From Hamadaea flava (GTDB taxonomy: Bacteria; Actinomycetota; Actinomycetes; Mycobacteriales; Micromonosporaceae): a stretch of DNA of 64,000 nt. Numbering within the stretch: the first letter of the stretch is position 1; each line of letters begins with the position of its first letter. This document shows, one piece after another, positions 8,010 through 20,214 of this stretch. Under the pieces are notes generated by a model that made no database searches, was not told the DNA's origin, and saw nothing but the letters and a program-made list of their open reading frames with translations. The stretch spans positions 992,001 to 1,056,000 of the forward strand of contig NZ_JAMZDZ010000001.1 of assembly GCF_024172085.1 (NCBI RefSeq), written 5' to 3'. A program made the position numbers and the translations under genes.

Positions 8010-10384
8010 GGCTGGGTCTCCCCCTCGTCGCGCGCGGGCTGGTCGCCCTCGACCGGACCGGTCTCCGGTTTCTTCGCCGCCGGGCTCGGCTGTGCCGCCG
8101 ACGGACCATTATCACCCTTGTGGACGGTCGTGGAACTGTCGGTTTCCCCACCGACCGCAGCCGGCTGCTCCGCGACCGCGTCCGCCTTCTCGGTCACCGG
8201 GTCGAGGGACGCCCGGCCGGACGCGGTGCCCCGCTGGAACGCCGCCAGGTTGGCCCGCACCCGCTGGGGCGTACGCTCGCTGACCGGACCGGCCGCCTCC
8301 GCCGCGGGCGAGGTGGGCGGGTCGGGCGGCGCCTGGCGCGACCGGCGCGGCAGTCCCCCGACGTCGATCCCCCCGGCGGTCTGAACGACCGGTTCCGGGC
8401 GGGCCGACACCTCGGCCTGCGCCGGCATCCTCACCCCGGCCGGGCGCCTGGGCAGGTCGGTCGTCACCGGCGCGGGCTTGGCGGCCGGCTTGGGGACGGT
8501 CGCGATCAGCGACTGCGGAATCAGCGCCTCGGCACACACGCCGCCCTGCTCCGACCGGGTCAGCTCCACGGCGATCCCGTGCCGGGCGGCCAGCCGCGCC
8601 ACCACCAACAGGCCCAGCCGGGCACTGTTGGCCGGGTCGAAGTCCGGCGGGACGGCCAGCCGGGCGTTCGCCTCCTGCAACGCCTCCTCCGTCATGCCCA
8701 GGCCCCGGTCGGCGACCCGGACCAGCAGACCGTCGGACCGGCTCTCGGCGCTGACGGTCACCCGGGTCTGCGGCGGGGAGAACGACGTGCCGTTCTCGAC
8801 CAGCTCGGCCAGCAGATGGATGATGTCGCCGACGGCCCGCCCGGCGATCGCGACGTCGGGGATCTTCTCGACGACGACCCGGACGTACTCCTCGATCTCG
8901 CTGACCGAGCCGCGGATGACGTCGACCGCCGCCACCGGGTGCCGCCAGCCCCGCCCCGGCGCGCCGCCGGCCAGGATCACCAGGTCCTCGGCGTGCCGCC
9001 GCATCCGGGTCGACAGGTGGTCGAGCCGGAACAGGTCTTCCAGTTCCTGTGGGTCGCGGGCGCGCCGCTCCATCCGGTCCAGCAGGCTCAGCTGCCGGTG
9101 CAGCAGGGTCTGGCTGCGCCGGGCGACGTTGAGGAAGACCTCGTTCAGCCCGTGCCGCAGCACCGCCTCGTCCACCGCCGAGCGCACCGCGGTCTGGCGT
9201 ACCTCGGCGAAGGCCCGGCCGACCTCGCCGATCTCGTCGTGCCCGAAGCTCAGCTCGGCCTCGGCCACCTCGACCCGTTCGCCCTTGCGTAGGCGGGCGA
9301 CGACGGCGGGCAGTTCGACCTCGGCCAGGTCGGTCGCGGTGTCCCGCAGGCGCAGGAGCCGGCCCGCGACCGAGCGCGAGACCCGCAGGCCCACCCACAG
9401 CGCCAGCGCGACCGAGATCAACCCGGCCAGCCCGGTCGCCACGATCCGGGTGTACGCCGCCGACACCGCGGCCTCCGACCGCTCGGCGGGCGCGGCCGCC
9501 GCCTGCTCCTCGAACGAACGCAGCGCCTTGAGCACTGCGTTGGTCGCCGTACGCCAGTTGGCCGCGTTGATCGGCAGCGGGTTGTTCGGCTGGCCCCGGC
9601 TGAGGAACGCCTCCTCCATCACCGCGAGCTGCACGAACGCGTCGCCGCGGACCATCTCCTGATACCGGGCGCGGTCGGCGTCGGGCAGCTCCCCGACGGC
9701 GTCGGCGAACAGTTGGCGCTGAGCGCCGATGGCTCCGGCGATCTGGGTGACGTCGTTCATCGTCGGCTTGCCAACCGCGAAGACCGCGCTGACCAGCGCG
9801 TCCTCCTGAGCGACCAGCTCCCGGGCCCGGCTGAGCCCGATGAGCGTCCGGGACAGCTGCGACAGCTGCGGGTCCTGCACCTCGGCCAGCGGCACGAACA
9901 ACCGGTACGCCGAGTCGATGATCTTCGTGTACCCCGTCATCGCGGCGGCCCGCAGATCGGCGCTGCGCCCGGCGCCGCCCGCGTCCGCCGCGTTCCGGGC
10001 GGCCTGGAGCTGATCCAGCTCGGCGGTGAACTCGCTCAACCGTCGCTTGATCAGGTCGTCGGCCCGGTCGGTGACGTCCCCGCTCGCCGACTGCTGTCGG
10101 AAGTCGCGTACCGCGGTGTCGGTCGCGTCGCGCTGGGCCGTGATCTCGGCGGACGTGCCGGGCTGGGCCAACTGGACGACGGTGAGCCGGCGCTCGGTCT
10201 GCAGTTCGGCGACGACCTGGGCGGCCGGTCCGCCGACGTGCCGGGCGAACAGGCCGGCGTCGGCCAGGTTGCGCGCCGGTCCGACGGTCAGCGCCGTGGC
10301 CAGCAGCCACAGCCCGAGCAGCGCCACCAGGGGGATGATGACCAGGGCCGCCATCTTCGCCCGGATCGACCGTCTCTTCAACAC
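8006..10384 (-). CDS. cvnA: Conservon sensor kinase with nitrate/nitrite-sensing-like ectodomain (CvnA)
   Basis: A 792-residue membrane kinase. The GTG at 10384 is preceded by GGAGG with 6-base spacing, so it is preferred over the TTG seven codons earlier. Order: transmembrane helix (about 8-28), a NIT-like helical sensor domain outside the cell, a second transmembrane helix (about 315-336), HAMP linker, an H-box-like LDHLSTRMRRHAEDL, HATPase with N-box ELVENGTSFSPP and G-box ADRGLGM, then a long Pro/Ala-rich tail. It heads the cvnABCD operon. The sensed signal is unknown, and classical response-regulator partners are absent here. Confidence 0.92.
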   Translation of the reverse strand: MLKRRSIRAKMAALVIIPLVALLGLWLLATALTVGPARNLADAGLFARHVGGPAAQVVAELQTERRLTVVQLAQPGTSAEITAQRDATDTAVRDFRQQSASGDVTDRADDLIKRRLSEFTAELDQLQAARNAADAGGAGRSADLRAAAMTGYTKIIDSAYRLFVPLAEVQDPQLSQLSRTLIGLSRARELVAQEDALVSAVFAVGKPTMNDVTQIAGAIGAQRQLFADAVGELPDADRARYQEMVRGDAFVQLAVMEEAFLSRGQPNNPLPINAANWRTATNAVLKALRSFEEQAAAAPAERSEAAVSAAYTRIVATGLAGLISVALALWVGLRVSRSVAGRLLRLRDTATDLAEVELPAVVARLRKGERVEVAEAELSFGHDEIGEVGRAFAEVRQTAVRSAVDEAVLRHGLNEVFLNVARRSQTLLHRQLSLLDRMERRARDPQELEDLFRLDHLSTRMRRHAEDLVILAGGAPGRGWRHPVAAVDVIRGSVSEIEEYVRVVVEKIPDVAIAGRAVGDIIHLLAELVENGTSFSPPQTRVTVSAESRSDGLLVRVADRGLGMTEEALQEANARLAVPPDFDPANSARLGLLVVARLAARHGIAVELTRSEQGGVCAEALIPQSLIATVPKPAAKPAPVTTDLPRRPAGVRMPAQAEVSARPEPVVQTAGGIDVGGLPRRSRQAPPDPPTSPAAEAAGPVSERTPQRVRANLAAFQRGTASGRASLDPVTEKADAVAEQPAAVGGETDSSTTVHKGDNGPSAAQPSPAAKKPETGPVEGDQPARDEGETQP

Positions 10385-10529
10385 CTCAAGCCTCCGGCGG
10401 AGCAAATCAGCACGCCGGACATGGCATCACAGGTGGGCCCGCTTGTCCACTACGTCCGTCTTCAATAGACAGTCAAGCCCGGCCGGGCGGAGGATGCCGC
10501 GATTGCGGGCTTACCGGCAGAATGCCGCC

Positions 10530-11369
10530 GTGGACAACCTGATCGGCATCCTCTCCGCCATCGTCTCCGTCGTCGGCGCCATCGTCGCCGGCGTCATGAC
10601 CAGCTGGTCCAGCCGCAAGGCGAGCGCGTTCGACGCCAAGCTGGAACGGGAGCGGCACGAGGAGACCAAGGCCGAACAGGCCGAGAAGGTGCTCGGCCGC
10701 TATCGTGAGCCGCTGCTGCTGGCGGCCAACAGCCTCCAGTCGCGCCTGTTCAACGCCGTACGCGACGAGTACCTACCGGTCTACCTGCGGTGCGGCGACA
10801 AGGAGCAGGAAGACTACGCCCGGCAGTTCACCGTTTACACCCTGGCGGAGTACCTCTGCTGGGTGGAGATCATCCGGCGCGAGCTGCGTTTCCTCGACCT
10901 GGGCGGCGAGGAGCAGAACCGGGTGTTCACCAAGCGGCTGCTGGACGTGACGAACACGCTGTCCAGCCAGAAGTACGAGCAGGCGCACTACCGGCTGTTC
11001 CGCGGCCAGCAGCGGGCGATCGGCGAGTTGATGATGCAGCCGGGCGCCGACGGGCACCACGACTGCATCACCTACCCGGAATTCACCCGCCGGTTGGACG
11101 ACGACCCGCGGTTCCGCTCCTGGTTCGAGCGGCTGCTCCGCGAGGTCGACGACATCGCCGACCAGAGTGAGGCCGGCAACGCCCGCGTCATCGACACGCA
11201 GCGGTCGCTGATCGACCTCATCGACTTCCTCGACCCGGACAAGACCCGGCTCGGCGCGGACCACCGGGAGAAGTACGTGGAGGCGACACCTTCCCCTGCG
11301 CCGCCTAGCACGTCACCCACCGGTTCGTCACACTCCGTGACGGTCAGCGCCCAGCCAGCAGCCGGTTGA
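10530..11369 (+). CDS. Membrane-anchored protein of unknown function
   Basis: About 279 residues. One N-terminal transmembrane helix (LIGILSAIVSVVGAIVAGVM) is followed by a charged, possibly coiled-coil segment (KLERERHEETKAEQAEKVL) and a helical cytoplasmic domain containing YREPLLLAANSLQSRLFN. The GTG at 10530 puts the helix at the very N-terminus; an in-frame ATG at 10494 has a GGAGG with no spacing and is less likely. It is divergent from cvnA across about 145 bp, and its last 26 bp overlap the convergent SsgA-like gene. Homologues with this layout are common in actinomycetes, but no function is known to me. Confidence 0.75.
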   Translation: MDNLIGILSAIVSVVGAIVAGVMTSWSSRKASAFDAKLERERHEETKAEQAEKVLGRYREPLLLAANSLQSRLFNAVRDEYLPVYLRCGDKEQEDYARQFTVYTLAEYLCWVEIIRRELRFLDLGGEEQNRVFTKRLLDVTNTLSSQKYEQAHYRLFRGQQRAIGELMMQPGADGHHDCITYPEFTRRLDDDPRFRSWFERLLREVDDIADQSEAGNARVIDTQRSLIDLIDFLDPDKTRLGADHREKYVEATPSPAPPSTSPTGSSHSVTVSAQPAAG

Positions 11370-11775
11370 CCGCCGCGTCGACGTCCAGGTGCTCGGTCTC
11401 CCGGCCCCTCGGCACGACGACATAGGTACGCCGCAGGAAGCGTACGAGCACGCTCCGCGGCACTTCGAACAGGGCGTTCCCGTCGGGTGACGAGAGCGCC
11501 AGCGCGACGAAGTCGCCGCGCGGCGTGGCCCACGGCCAGACGCGTACGTCGCCGATCCCCGCCGGCTCGTCGAGGCCGGTCACTAAGAGTTCCCGAGCGA
11601 ACGACCAGCTGACCGCCTCCCCTCCGGCGGACTCGGCATGGAAGATCACTTGGACCGCGTACGGGTCAGCCGGGTCATAGCGCAGGCTGGCGCGTACTGG
11701 TAGCGCTGTCGCGTCCGGCGCGACGAGCCGCAGCGAGGTCTCGACCTCGACGGTCGTTGGTCGGATGGCACTCAT
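11344..11775 (-). CDS. SsgA-family sporulation/cell-division regulator
   Basis: A 143-residue SsgA-like protein (SALP) with the family hallmarks SLRYDPADPYAVQVIFH, WSFARELL and the C-terminal FLRRTYVVVPRGRE. SALPs position the division and cell-wall machinery during septation in morphologically complex actinomycetes; SsgB recruits FtsZ. Length and sequence are closest to SsgB-type members, but the assignment is not certain. The ATG is preceded by GGGGGAG. It is monocistronic and divergent from the membrane gene at 12037. Its presence supports a sporulating, filamentous host. Confidence 0.9.
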   Translation of the reverse strand: MSAIRPTTVEVETSLRLVAPDATALPVRASLRYDPADPYAVQVIFHAESAGGEAVSWSFARELLVTGLDEPAGIGDVRVWPWATPRGDFVALALSSPDGNALFEVPRSVLVRFLRRTYVVVPRGRETEHLDVDAAVNRLLAGR

Positions 11776-12036
11776 GTCGTACTCCCCCCGGCACCGCTGC
11801 GAGGCTGGTCTCGCCCCGCCTTCCCATACTCAGGCGCACTCCGGCAATTACGCTCCGTCATACGATGATCTCACCCAGTAGTGGGAAGACAGGCAGAAAC
11901 CCGGCCCAATGGGGGCCGGATTTCGTTAAAATCCGCAGCTCGCTGCGGGGTGCCTGTCGGCGCCGGGTGCATTCAACGTCGACTCACCTCCGTAACGTGC
12001 GCACCACTTGTAAGGTGACGGGCGAGGAGCACCGCC
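11776..12036. promoter_or_regulatory. Intergenic control region between ssgA-like gene and PGPGW gene
   Basis: Divergent intergenic region. It holds a hairpin at 11897-11923 (CCGGCCC paired with GGGCCGG, flanked by AAA and TTT) and a small hairpin at 11933-11948 (CCGCAG-CTCG-CTGCGG). Their role is unclear; they could be a transcription stop or an mRNA leader structure of the plus-strand gene. No other gene seen. Confidence 0.4.
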
Positions 12037-12486
12037 ATGCCTGTCGAGTCACCCAGAAAGACCGCCACACGCGATATGAGTACGCCCGATGACCCCACGG
12101 GAGGGTCGAAACCGGACAGTCCCGGTGGGATCAAGGGAAAAATAGCCGCAATTCGGGCACATCCCACGGGAAGTGTCGCCTTTCGGACCGGTATCGCCAT
12201 TCTCGGCGGCCTGATCGTCGTCCTTGGACTCGCCCTGGTTCCGTTGCCCGGACCCGGCTGGCTCATCGTCTTCTTCGGCGTGAGCATCTGGGCCATCGAG
12301 TTCGTCTGGGCCCGCCATCTGCTCCAGTACGGCCGGCGCAAGCTCGGCGCGTGGACCGCCTGGGTCAGCCTCCAGCCGTGGCCGGTCAAGGCGCTCATCG
12401 GTGCGGTCGGCCTGGTCTTCGTGTCCTTCGTGGTCTGGCTGACGCTCAAGCTCAGCTTCGGCGTCGACCTGCTGAGCTACCTCTAG
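12037..12486 (+). CDS. TIGR02611/PGPGW family membrane protein
   Basis: A 149-residue inner-membrane protein. A polar N-terminus is followed by a helix ending in the signature VPLPGPGWLIVFFG, an amphipathic segment (EFVWARHLLQYGRRKLGAW) and another hydrophobic helix. The PGPGW signature is the family definition. GAGGAG lies about 8 bases before the ATG. Function unknown; it stands alone with its own promoter region. Confidence 0.88.
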   Translation: MPVESPRKTATRDMSTPDDPTGGSKPDSPGGIKGKIAAIRAHPTGSVAFRTGIAILGGLIVVLGLALVPLPGPGWLIVFFGVSIWAIEFVWARHLLQYGRRKLGAWTAWVSLQPWPVKALIGAVGLVFVSFVVWLTLKLSFGVDLLSYL

Positions 12487-12522
12487 CGCCCGGCACTACA
12501 GCGCTGTCTCCAGCGCACCGCA

Positions 12523-14772
12523 TCACGGCGTGAGCCGGTGGTCCAGCGCGGTCCACCGGCGGCCCGCGCCCAGGGTGCGTACGGCGACGCCGAGCGCCTT
12601 GAACGAGCCCACCAGCACCACGAGCCTCTTCGCCCGGGTGACGGCGGTGTAGAGCAGGTTGCGCTGCAGCATCATCCACGCGCCCGTGGTCAACGGCACC
12701 ACCACCGCCGGGTACTCGCTGCCCTGCGAGCGGTGGATCGTCACGGCGTACGCGTGCGCCAGCTCGTCCAGCTCGTCGAAGGCGTACTCGATCTCCTCGT
12801 CCTCGTCGGTGCGCACGGTCAGCTTGTGGTCCTCCACCGACAGTCCGGTCACGACACCCAGCGTCCCGTTGAACACCCCGGCGACGCCCTTGTCGTAGTT
12901 GTTGCGGATCTGCGTGACCTTGTCGCCGACCCGGAACACCCGCCCGCCGAACCGCTTCTCCGGCGCGCTTTCCCGGCCCGGCGTGAGCGCCTCCTGCAGC
13001 AGCGCGTTGAGGTTGCCGGCGCCGGCCGCGCCCCGATGCATCGGGGCGAGCACCTGCACATCCCGCCGGGGGTCGAAGCCGAACTTCTGGGGGATGCGCT
13101 TGCTCACCAGGTCGACGACGAGCTGCGCGGTGGCCTCGGCGGTCTGCGCCGGCTCCTCGTCCTCACGCTGGTCGCGGGCGAAGAAGAAGAAATCGCCGAA
13201 GCCCCGCAGCTGCGGCGGCTCGCCGTTGTTGATGCGGTGGGCGTTCACCACCACGCCGGACTCCTGAGCCTGCCGGAAGATCCGCGTCAGGCGTACGCGG
13301 GGAACGGTGTCGGCGTTGAGCAGATCCCGCAGAACCTCGCCCGCGCCGACCGAGGGCAGCTGGTCGACGTCGCCGACGAACAACAGATGCGCCCCCGGCG
13401 CGACGGCCTTCACGAGCTTGTTGGCGAGCAGCAGATCCAGCATCGAAGCCTCGTCCACGACGACCAGATCGGCGTCGAGCGGGTTCTCCCGGTCGTAGGT
13501 CGCGTCGCCGCCGGGCTTGAGCTGGAGCAGCCGGTGCACCGTGGTCGCCTCGTGGCCGGTCAGTTCGGCCAGCCGTTTCGCGGCCCGTCCGGTCGGCGCG
13601 GCCAGCACGATCTTCGCGCGCTTGGCGCGAGCGAGTTCGACGACCGAGCGCACGGTGAAGCTCTTGCCGCACCCGGGGCCGCCGGTAAGGACCGCGACCT
13701 TCTCGGTCAGCGCGAGGCGGACCGCCTGCTCCTGCTCGGCGGCCAGCTCGTGCCCGGTGACGGTACGCAGCCAGGCCAGCGCCTTCACCCAGTCCACATC
13801 GGCGAACCCAGACATCCGGTCGCGACTGGTGTTCAGCAGTCCCAGCAGGGTGTTGGCCAGCGACGTCTCCGCCCGATGGAACGGCACCAGGTACACGGCC
13901 GGGATGGTGGCCGGGCCGTCGGCCGAGGCCGGACCCGGAACCTGCTCCCGGACGACGCCCTCGGTCGCCACGAGGTCTTCGAGGCACTCGGTGACCAGCG
14001 CCGCCGGCACCTCCAGGATCTTCACCGCATCGCCCACCAGGTTGGGCTGCGGCAGGAAGCAGTGCCCGGAGTCGGCCGCCTCGTTCAGCGTGTACTGCAA
14101 CCCCGCCTTGACCCGCTCAGGACTGTCCCGGGGGATGCCGACCGCCTGCGCGATCGTGTCGGCCGTCTTGAACCCGATCCCCCACACGTCGGCGGCCAGC
14201 CGGTACGGCTCGTTCTTCACCACCGAGATGGCCGAGTCGGTGTACTGCTTGTAGATGCGTACGGCCAGCGAGGTGGACACGCCGACGCCCTGGAGGAACA
14301 GCATGACCTCCTTGATGGCCTTCTGCTCGTCCCAGGCGGCGGCGATCATCCTGGTCCGCTTCGGGCCGAGCTTGGGCACCTCGACGAGTCGCGCCGGCTC
14401 CTCCTCGATGACACGCAGGGTGTCCGCGCCGAAGTGGCCCACGATCTTCTCCGCCAGCCGTGGCCCGATGCCCTTGATGAGCCCGGAGCCGAGGTACCGC
14501 TCGATCCCCTTGATGGTGGCCGGAAGAACAGTCTTGTAGGACCAGACTTCGAACTGGCGGCCGTACTTAGGGTGGGAGGTCCAGCGGCCGGTCAGCCGCA
14601 GGCTCTCCCCCGGCTGCGCGCCCAGCAGCGGCCCGACGACCGTCAGCAGATCGGTCGCGCTCCGATCAGTGGCCACGCGCGCGATCGTGTAGCCGGTCTC
14701 CTCGTTGGCGTACGTGATCCGTTCGAGGACGGCCTCCAGCACCGCGCCCTTCGGGGGAGACTGCTGCAGCAC
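12523..14772 (-). CDS. recD2: RecD2-type SF1B DNA helicase
   Basis: A 749-residue helicase. The N-terminal region carries OB-like and helix-hairpin-helix parts (GSGLIKGIGPRLAEKIVGHFG). The motor has Walker A TGGPGCGKS (about residues 363-371), Walker B VVVDEASMLD, and the late motif AYAVTIHRSQGSEY with TAVTRAKRLVVLVG at the C-terminus. RecD2 enzymes are 5'-3' helicases found without RecBC and act in DNA repair and replication restart. The GTG start follows a 30-bp gap from the upstream GT39 gene, so co-transcription with GNAT-VOC-GT39 is plausible but probably not functional coupling. Confidence 0.93.
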   Translation of the reverse strand: MLQQSPPKGAVLEAVLERITYANEETGYTIARVATDRSATDLLTVVGPLLGAQPGESLRLTGRWTSHPKYGRQFEVWSYKTVLPATIKGIERYLGSGLIKGIGPRLAEKIVGHFGADTLRVIEEEPARLVEVPKLGPKRTRMIAAAWDEQKAIKEVMLFLQGVGVSTSLAVRIYKQYTDSAISVVKNEPYRLAADVWGIGFKTADTIAQAVGIPRDSPERVKAGLQYTLNEAADSGHCFLPQPNLVGDAVKILEVPAALVTECLEDLVATEGVVREQVPGPASADGPATIPAVYLVPFHRAETSLANTLLGLLNTSRDRMSGFADVDWVKALAWLRTVTGHELAAEQEQAVRLALTEKVAVLTGGPGCGKSFTVRSVVELARAKRAKIVLAAPTGRAAKRLAELTGHEATTVHRLLQLKPGGDATYDRENPLDADLVVVDEASMLDLLLANKLVKAVAPGAHLLFVGDVDQLPSVGAGEVLRDLLNADTVPRVRLTRIFRQAQESGVVVNAHRINNGEPPQLRGFGDFFFFARDQREDEEPAQTAEATAQLVVDLVSKRIPQKFGFDPRRDVQVLAPMHRGAAGAGNLNALLQEALTPGRESAPEKRFGGRVFRVGDKVTQIRNNYDKGVAGVFNGTLGVVTGLSVEDHKLTVRTDEDEEIEYAFDELDELAHAYAVTIHRSQGSEYPAVVVPLTTGAWMMLQRNLLYTAVTRAKRLVVLVGSFKALGVAVRTLGAGRRWTALDHRLTP

Positions 14773-14802
14773 GGATGCAACCTAACAGGTAGGTCTCACA
14801 GG

Positions 14803-16326
14803 TCAGAGGTGCCGCAGCTCCGGCCACAGCTCAGCCCACGTACGCCGCGGCCCCCGGCAGATCCAGACGTCCGCGCCCTGCTCGTCGTTGTCGAGGTGCA
14901 CGCCGTTGTCGAAGGTCGCCGCGTGGACCACGTCGGCGCACTCACGACGCAGATCGGCCTCCTCGAAGCCCTCCCCGACGACGAGCACCGGACCCGGTCC
15001 CTCCGGCGGCGGCCCCCAGCGCCAGTACGCCAGGTGCCCGGAGTAGACCTGGGGCAGGCCCAGCGACGGTCCATAGTGGTCGAGCGCGCCTGCCTCGCCG
15101 TAGTTCCCGGCCACCAGGACGGCGGTCGCCCGCTCCGCCTCCGGCAGGCCCCGATAGACCGCCGCCACCTGGGCGGCGAAGTCCGGCCAGCCGACCGTCT
15201 CCCCGGCGTCGTAGTTGACCGCGGGCTGCAACGTCGCGTGCAGCATCGAGACCGGGTACACCGGCAGGCCCAGCGAAAGCGTGCTGAGCGCGGAGATCCC
15301 GGCCACCCAGCCGACGGTCCGACGACGCTTCACGCTGTCGCCCAGCCAGCCGTCGAGCAGGATCGCGCCCGAAGCCAGCAGCGCCGGGTACGCCCCGGCC
15401 GGGTAGTACTCCCGTCCACCGGTCGCCAGGACGAGCCCGACCACCACGAGGTACGCCCACCCCAGCGCCCGGAACCGGGCCGCCGCCGGATCACGGAGCA
15501 GCCGCCACAGCCCGGTCGCCCAGACGATCGCCGCCGGTACGCCGAGCAGCAGCACCTGGAACGGGAGGAGCCCGGCCCGGCCGCCCCAGTCGGCGTCCTC
15601 CCGGATCACCGCCGTCATCTGGAGCTGCGGCCAGTCGTGACTGGCCTGCCACCAGAGGTTGGGCGCCCAGATGAGCAGCGCGATCAGCCCGCCCGCCCAC
15701 AGCTGCCAACGCCGGAACACCTCCCGGGGCCCGGCGATGAGCAGCCCGGCGACCAGCCCGGCGGCGTAGATCAGCGGCAGGTTCTTCAGCTGAAGACCGA
15801 CGCCGGCGGTGATCCCGAGCAGGAGCAGGAGCCGGTCGTCGCGCGTACGCAGCCAGCGGGCGAGCAGCCAGGCCAGCACACTCCAGACGAGGATGTCGAA
15901 GATCGTGGTGGACAGCAGGTGTCCCGAGATCACCACGGCCGGTGCGGTCGCCGTCGCCAGCCCGGCCAGCGCCTGCGCCCGCCGACTGCCCCCGAATTCG
16001 GCCGCGATCCGGCCGGCGACGAGCACGATCGCGCCGAGCGCCAGCGCGGACGGCAGCCGCAGCAGCATCAGCTCCAGCCAGTCCGGCCAGCTGCCGGCGA
16101 CCAGCCCGGTGAACCCCGCCCACAGCGGCGCCAGCGGAGGCTGGTCGTCGTAGCCCAACGCCGGATGCCGACCGGCCGCCAGGTAGTACAGCTCGTCGCG
16201 GTGGAAGCCGTACCGGCCGCTGAACGCGAACTCGACCAGCGCTGCGACGAGCGCGATCAGCCGGAGCGGGCGGTTGCTCCGCTCGGTGGGAGCGGCCTGG
16301 ACAGTGTGGACGGTCGCGGCGGTCAC
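14803..16326 (-). CDS. GT39/ArnT-like membrane glycosyltransferase
   Basis: A 507-residue polytopic membrane protein with about ten hydrophobic helices and the family's first-loop motif (FHRDELYYLAAG, then GYDDQPPLAP), in which the acidic residues contact metal and lipid-linked sugar. These enzymes transfer sugars from polyprenyl-phosphate donors to proteins or envelope glycans on the outer face of the membrane. The start is GTG. It follows the VOC gene by about 39 bp on the same strand. The acceptor cannot be deduced. Confidence 0.88.
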   Translation of the reverse strand: MTAATVHTVQAAPTERSNRPLRLIALVAALVEFAFSGRYGFHRDELYYLAAGRHPALGYDDQPPLAPLWAGFTGLVAGSWPDWLELMLLRLPSALALGAIVLVAGRIAAEFGGSRRAQALAGLATATAPAVVISGHLLSTTIFDILVWSVLAWLLARWLRTRDDRLLLLLGITAGVGLQLKNLPLIYAAGLVAGLLIAGPREVFRRWQLWAGGLIALLIWAPNLWWQASHDWPQLQMTAVIREDADWGGRAGLLPFQVLLLGVPAAIVWATGLWRLLRDPAAARFRALGWAYLVVVGLVLATGGREYYPAGAYPALLASGAILLDGWLGDSVKRRRTVGWVAGISALSTLSLGLPVYPVSMLHATLQPAVNYDAGETVGWPDFAAQVAAVYRGLPEAERATAVLVAGNYGEAGALDHYGPSLGLPQVYSGHLAYWRWGPPPEGPGPVLVVGEGFEEADLRRECADVVHAATFDNGVHLDNDEQGADVWICRGPRRTWAELWPELRHL

Positions 16327-16365
16327 GCGCCCAGTCTGATCGATCCGCGACGTTGTTCGCAGCCC

Positions 16366-16734
16366 CTATTTCTTCAGCTGGGTGAGTGCGATCTTGTGCC
16401 CGTCCGGGTCCTCGAGGAACGTCATCCAGAGGTCGCCGGAGTCGTCCCGGTGCACCACGTGCGGCTCGTCGAGGAACTCGACGCCCAGCGCCTGGAGCCG
16501 GGCGTACTCGGCGTCGAGGTCGGTGACCGAGTAGTAGTGCACGGTCCGGGTGCGGAACTCCGGGTTCTCCGGCACACCCAGATAGAGCCGGACGTCGCCG
16601 CTGGCGAAGAACGCCATCGGCTGGCCGGGCACCACGAATTGCAGCGACATGCCGAGGACGTCCCGGTAGAACGCCACCGAGCGGTCGAGGTCGGTGACCG
16701 AGATATGGATCTGTGCGACTGGTCCGAGCGCCAT
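16366..16734 (-). CDS. VOC superfamily (glyoxalase/bleomycin-resistance fold) protein
   Basis: A 122-residue protein with one vicinal-oxygen-chelate domain: start MALGPVAQIHISVTDLDRSVAFYRDVLGM, metal-ligand-type His and Glu positions, and the ending WMTFLEDPDGHKIALTQ. The ATG at 16734 gives the standard N-terminus; the upstream extension lacks conserved features. Possible lactoylglutathione-lyase-like or dioxygenase-like enzyme. Substrate unknown. It sits between a GNAT gene and the GT39 gene in a same-strand run. Confidence 0.85.
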   Translation of the reverse strand: MALGPVAQIHISVTDLDRSVAFYRDVLGMSLQFVVPGQPMAFFASGDVRLYLGVPENPEFRTRTVHYYSVTDLDAEYARLQALGVEFLDEPHVVHRDDSGDLWMTFLEDPDGHKIALTQLKK

Positions 16735-16763
16735 GGGAACGAGGCTATGCCCCGATCCGCCGA

Positions 16764-17372
16764 TCAGCCGCGCGACGCTCGCGTCCGGGGCGGCGAGACC
16801 CGCCGGGTCAGCCACTCCGACTCGAGGATGGCGTACACCAGCTCATCGGTCCACTCGCCCTTGACGTACTCGTTCTCCACGAAGTGCGCCTCCCGGCGCA
16901 GACCCAGCCGTTCGAGCACCTTCGCCGAGGCCGTGTTGCGCGCGTCCAGCCGCCCGATCACCCGGTGCAGGCCCAGCCCGCCGTCCACCGGCAGGGTGAA
17001 CGCCAGCCGCAGCAGCGCCGAGGTCGCCTCGGTCGCCAAACCGTGCCCGGAGAACTCCGGGTTGAAGACGTAGCCGATCTCGCCGCCGCCGTCCTCCCGG
17101 CTCAGCCAGGTCAGCGTCACCCCGCCGACGACCCGCTCGACCTCCCGCCAGACCACGGCGAGGAAGAGGCGGTCGCCCACCTCGCGGATCTCCGACGCGC
17201 CCATCTTGGCCTGCAGGTCCGCCCGGACCGCCGCCTCGTCCCGGGTCTCCCAGTAGAGATAGCGCGTGACCTCGGGGTCCGACTGGATCGCGTAGAGGTC
17301 GTCGAAGTCGTCCAGCGTGTAAGGGCGCAGAGTCAGCCGGGCGGTGTAGATCGGGTAGGACGGCTTGAGCAC
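16764..17372 (-). CDS. GNAT N-acetyltransferase (RimJ/RimL type)
   Basis: About 202 residues. RimJ-like signature: TARLTLRPYTLDDFDDLYAI at the N-terminus, GEIGYVFNPEFSGHGLATEA for the acetyl-CoA loop, and IGRLDARNTASAKVLERLGL. It acetylates an amino group on a protein N-terminus or small molecule. The GTG at 17372 is chosen because conserved sequence begins there and this leaves about 148 bp for divergent promoters; an ATG at 17414 is possible but has no ribosome site. First gene of a minus-strand run ending in recD2. Confidence 0.87.
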   Translation of the reverse strand: MLKPSYPIYTARLTLRPYTLDDFDDLYAIQSDPEVTRYLYWETRDEAAVRADLQAKMGASEIREVGDRLFLAVVWREVERVVGGVTLTWLSREDGGGEIGYVFNPEFSGHGLATEATSALLRLAFTLPVDGGLGLHRVIGRLDARNTASAKVLERLGLRREAHFVENEYVKGEWTDELVYAILESEWLTRRVSPPRTRASRG

Positions 17373-17520
17373 CCGCCGATGGTAGGTCGAGGCGACTCCC
17401 AGCGGCCACCTCATTCGGCCGTGGGTGAACACCGGCCGGCCGACGCCTCCTGTGAACTGTCTGCAAAATCTTTCCGGCAAAGGGCCCTCCGCTGTGCGTA
17501 CAACCGGGAAGATTCTCGTG

Positions 17521-20169
<2,649 letters not shown>

Positions 20170-20214
20170 CTCCCCCTCGCCTCCCCTTCCGCGCCGCGCG
20201 CTCCCGCCTGGCCA

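Noticed and set aside
12538-17073. Very long plus-strand open frame opposite recD2 and the GT39 gene
   Set aside because: It is antisense to well-supported genes, has Arg/Pro/Gly-rich composition typical of a third-position GC shadow, and has no ribosome site or domain.
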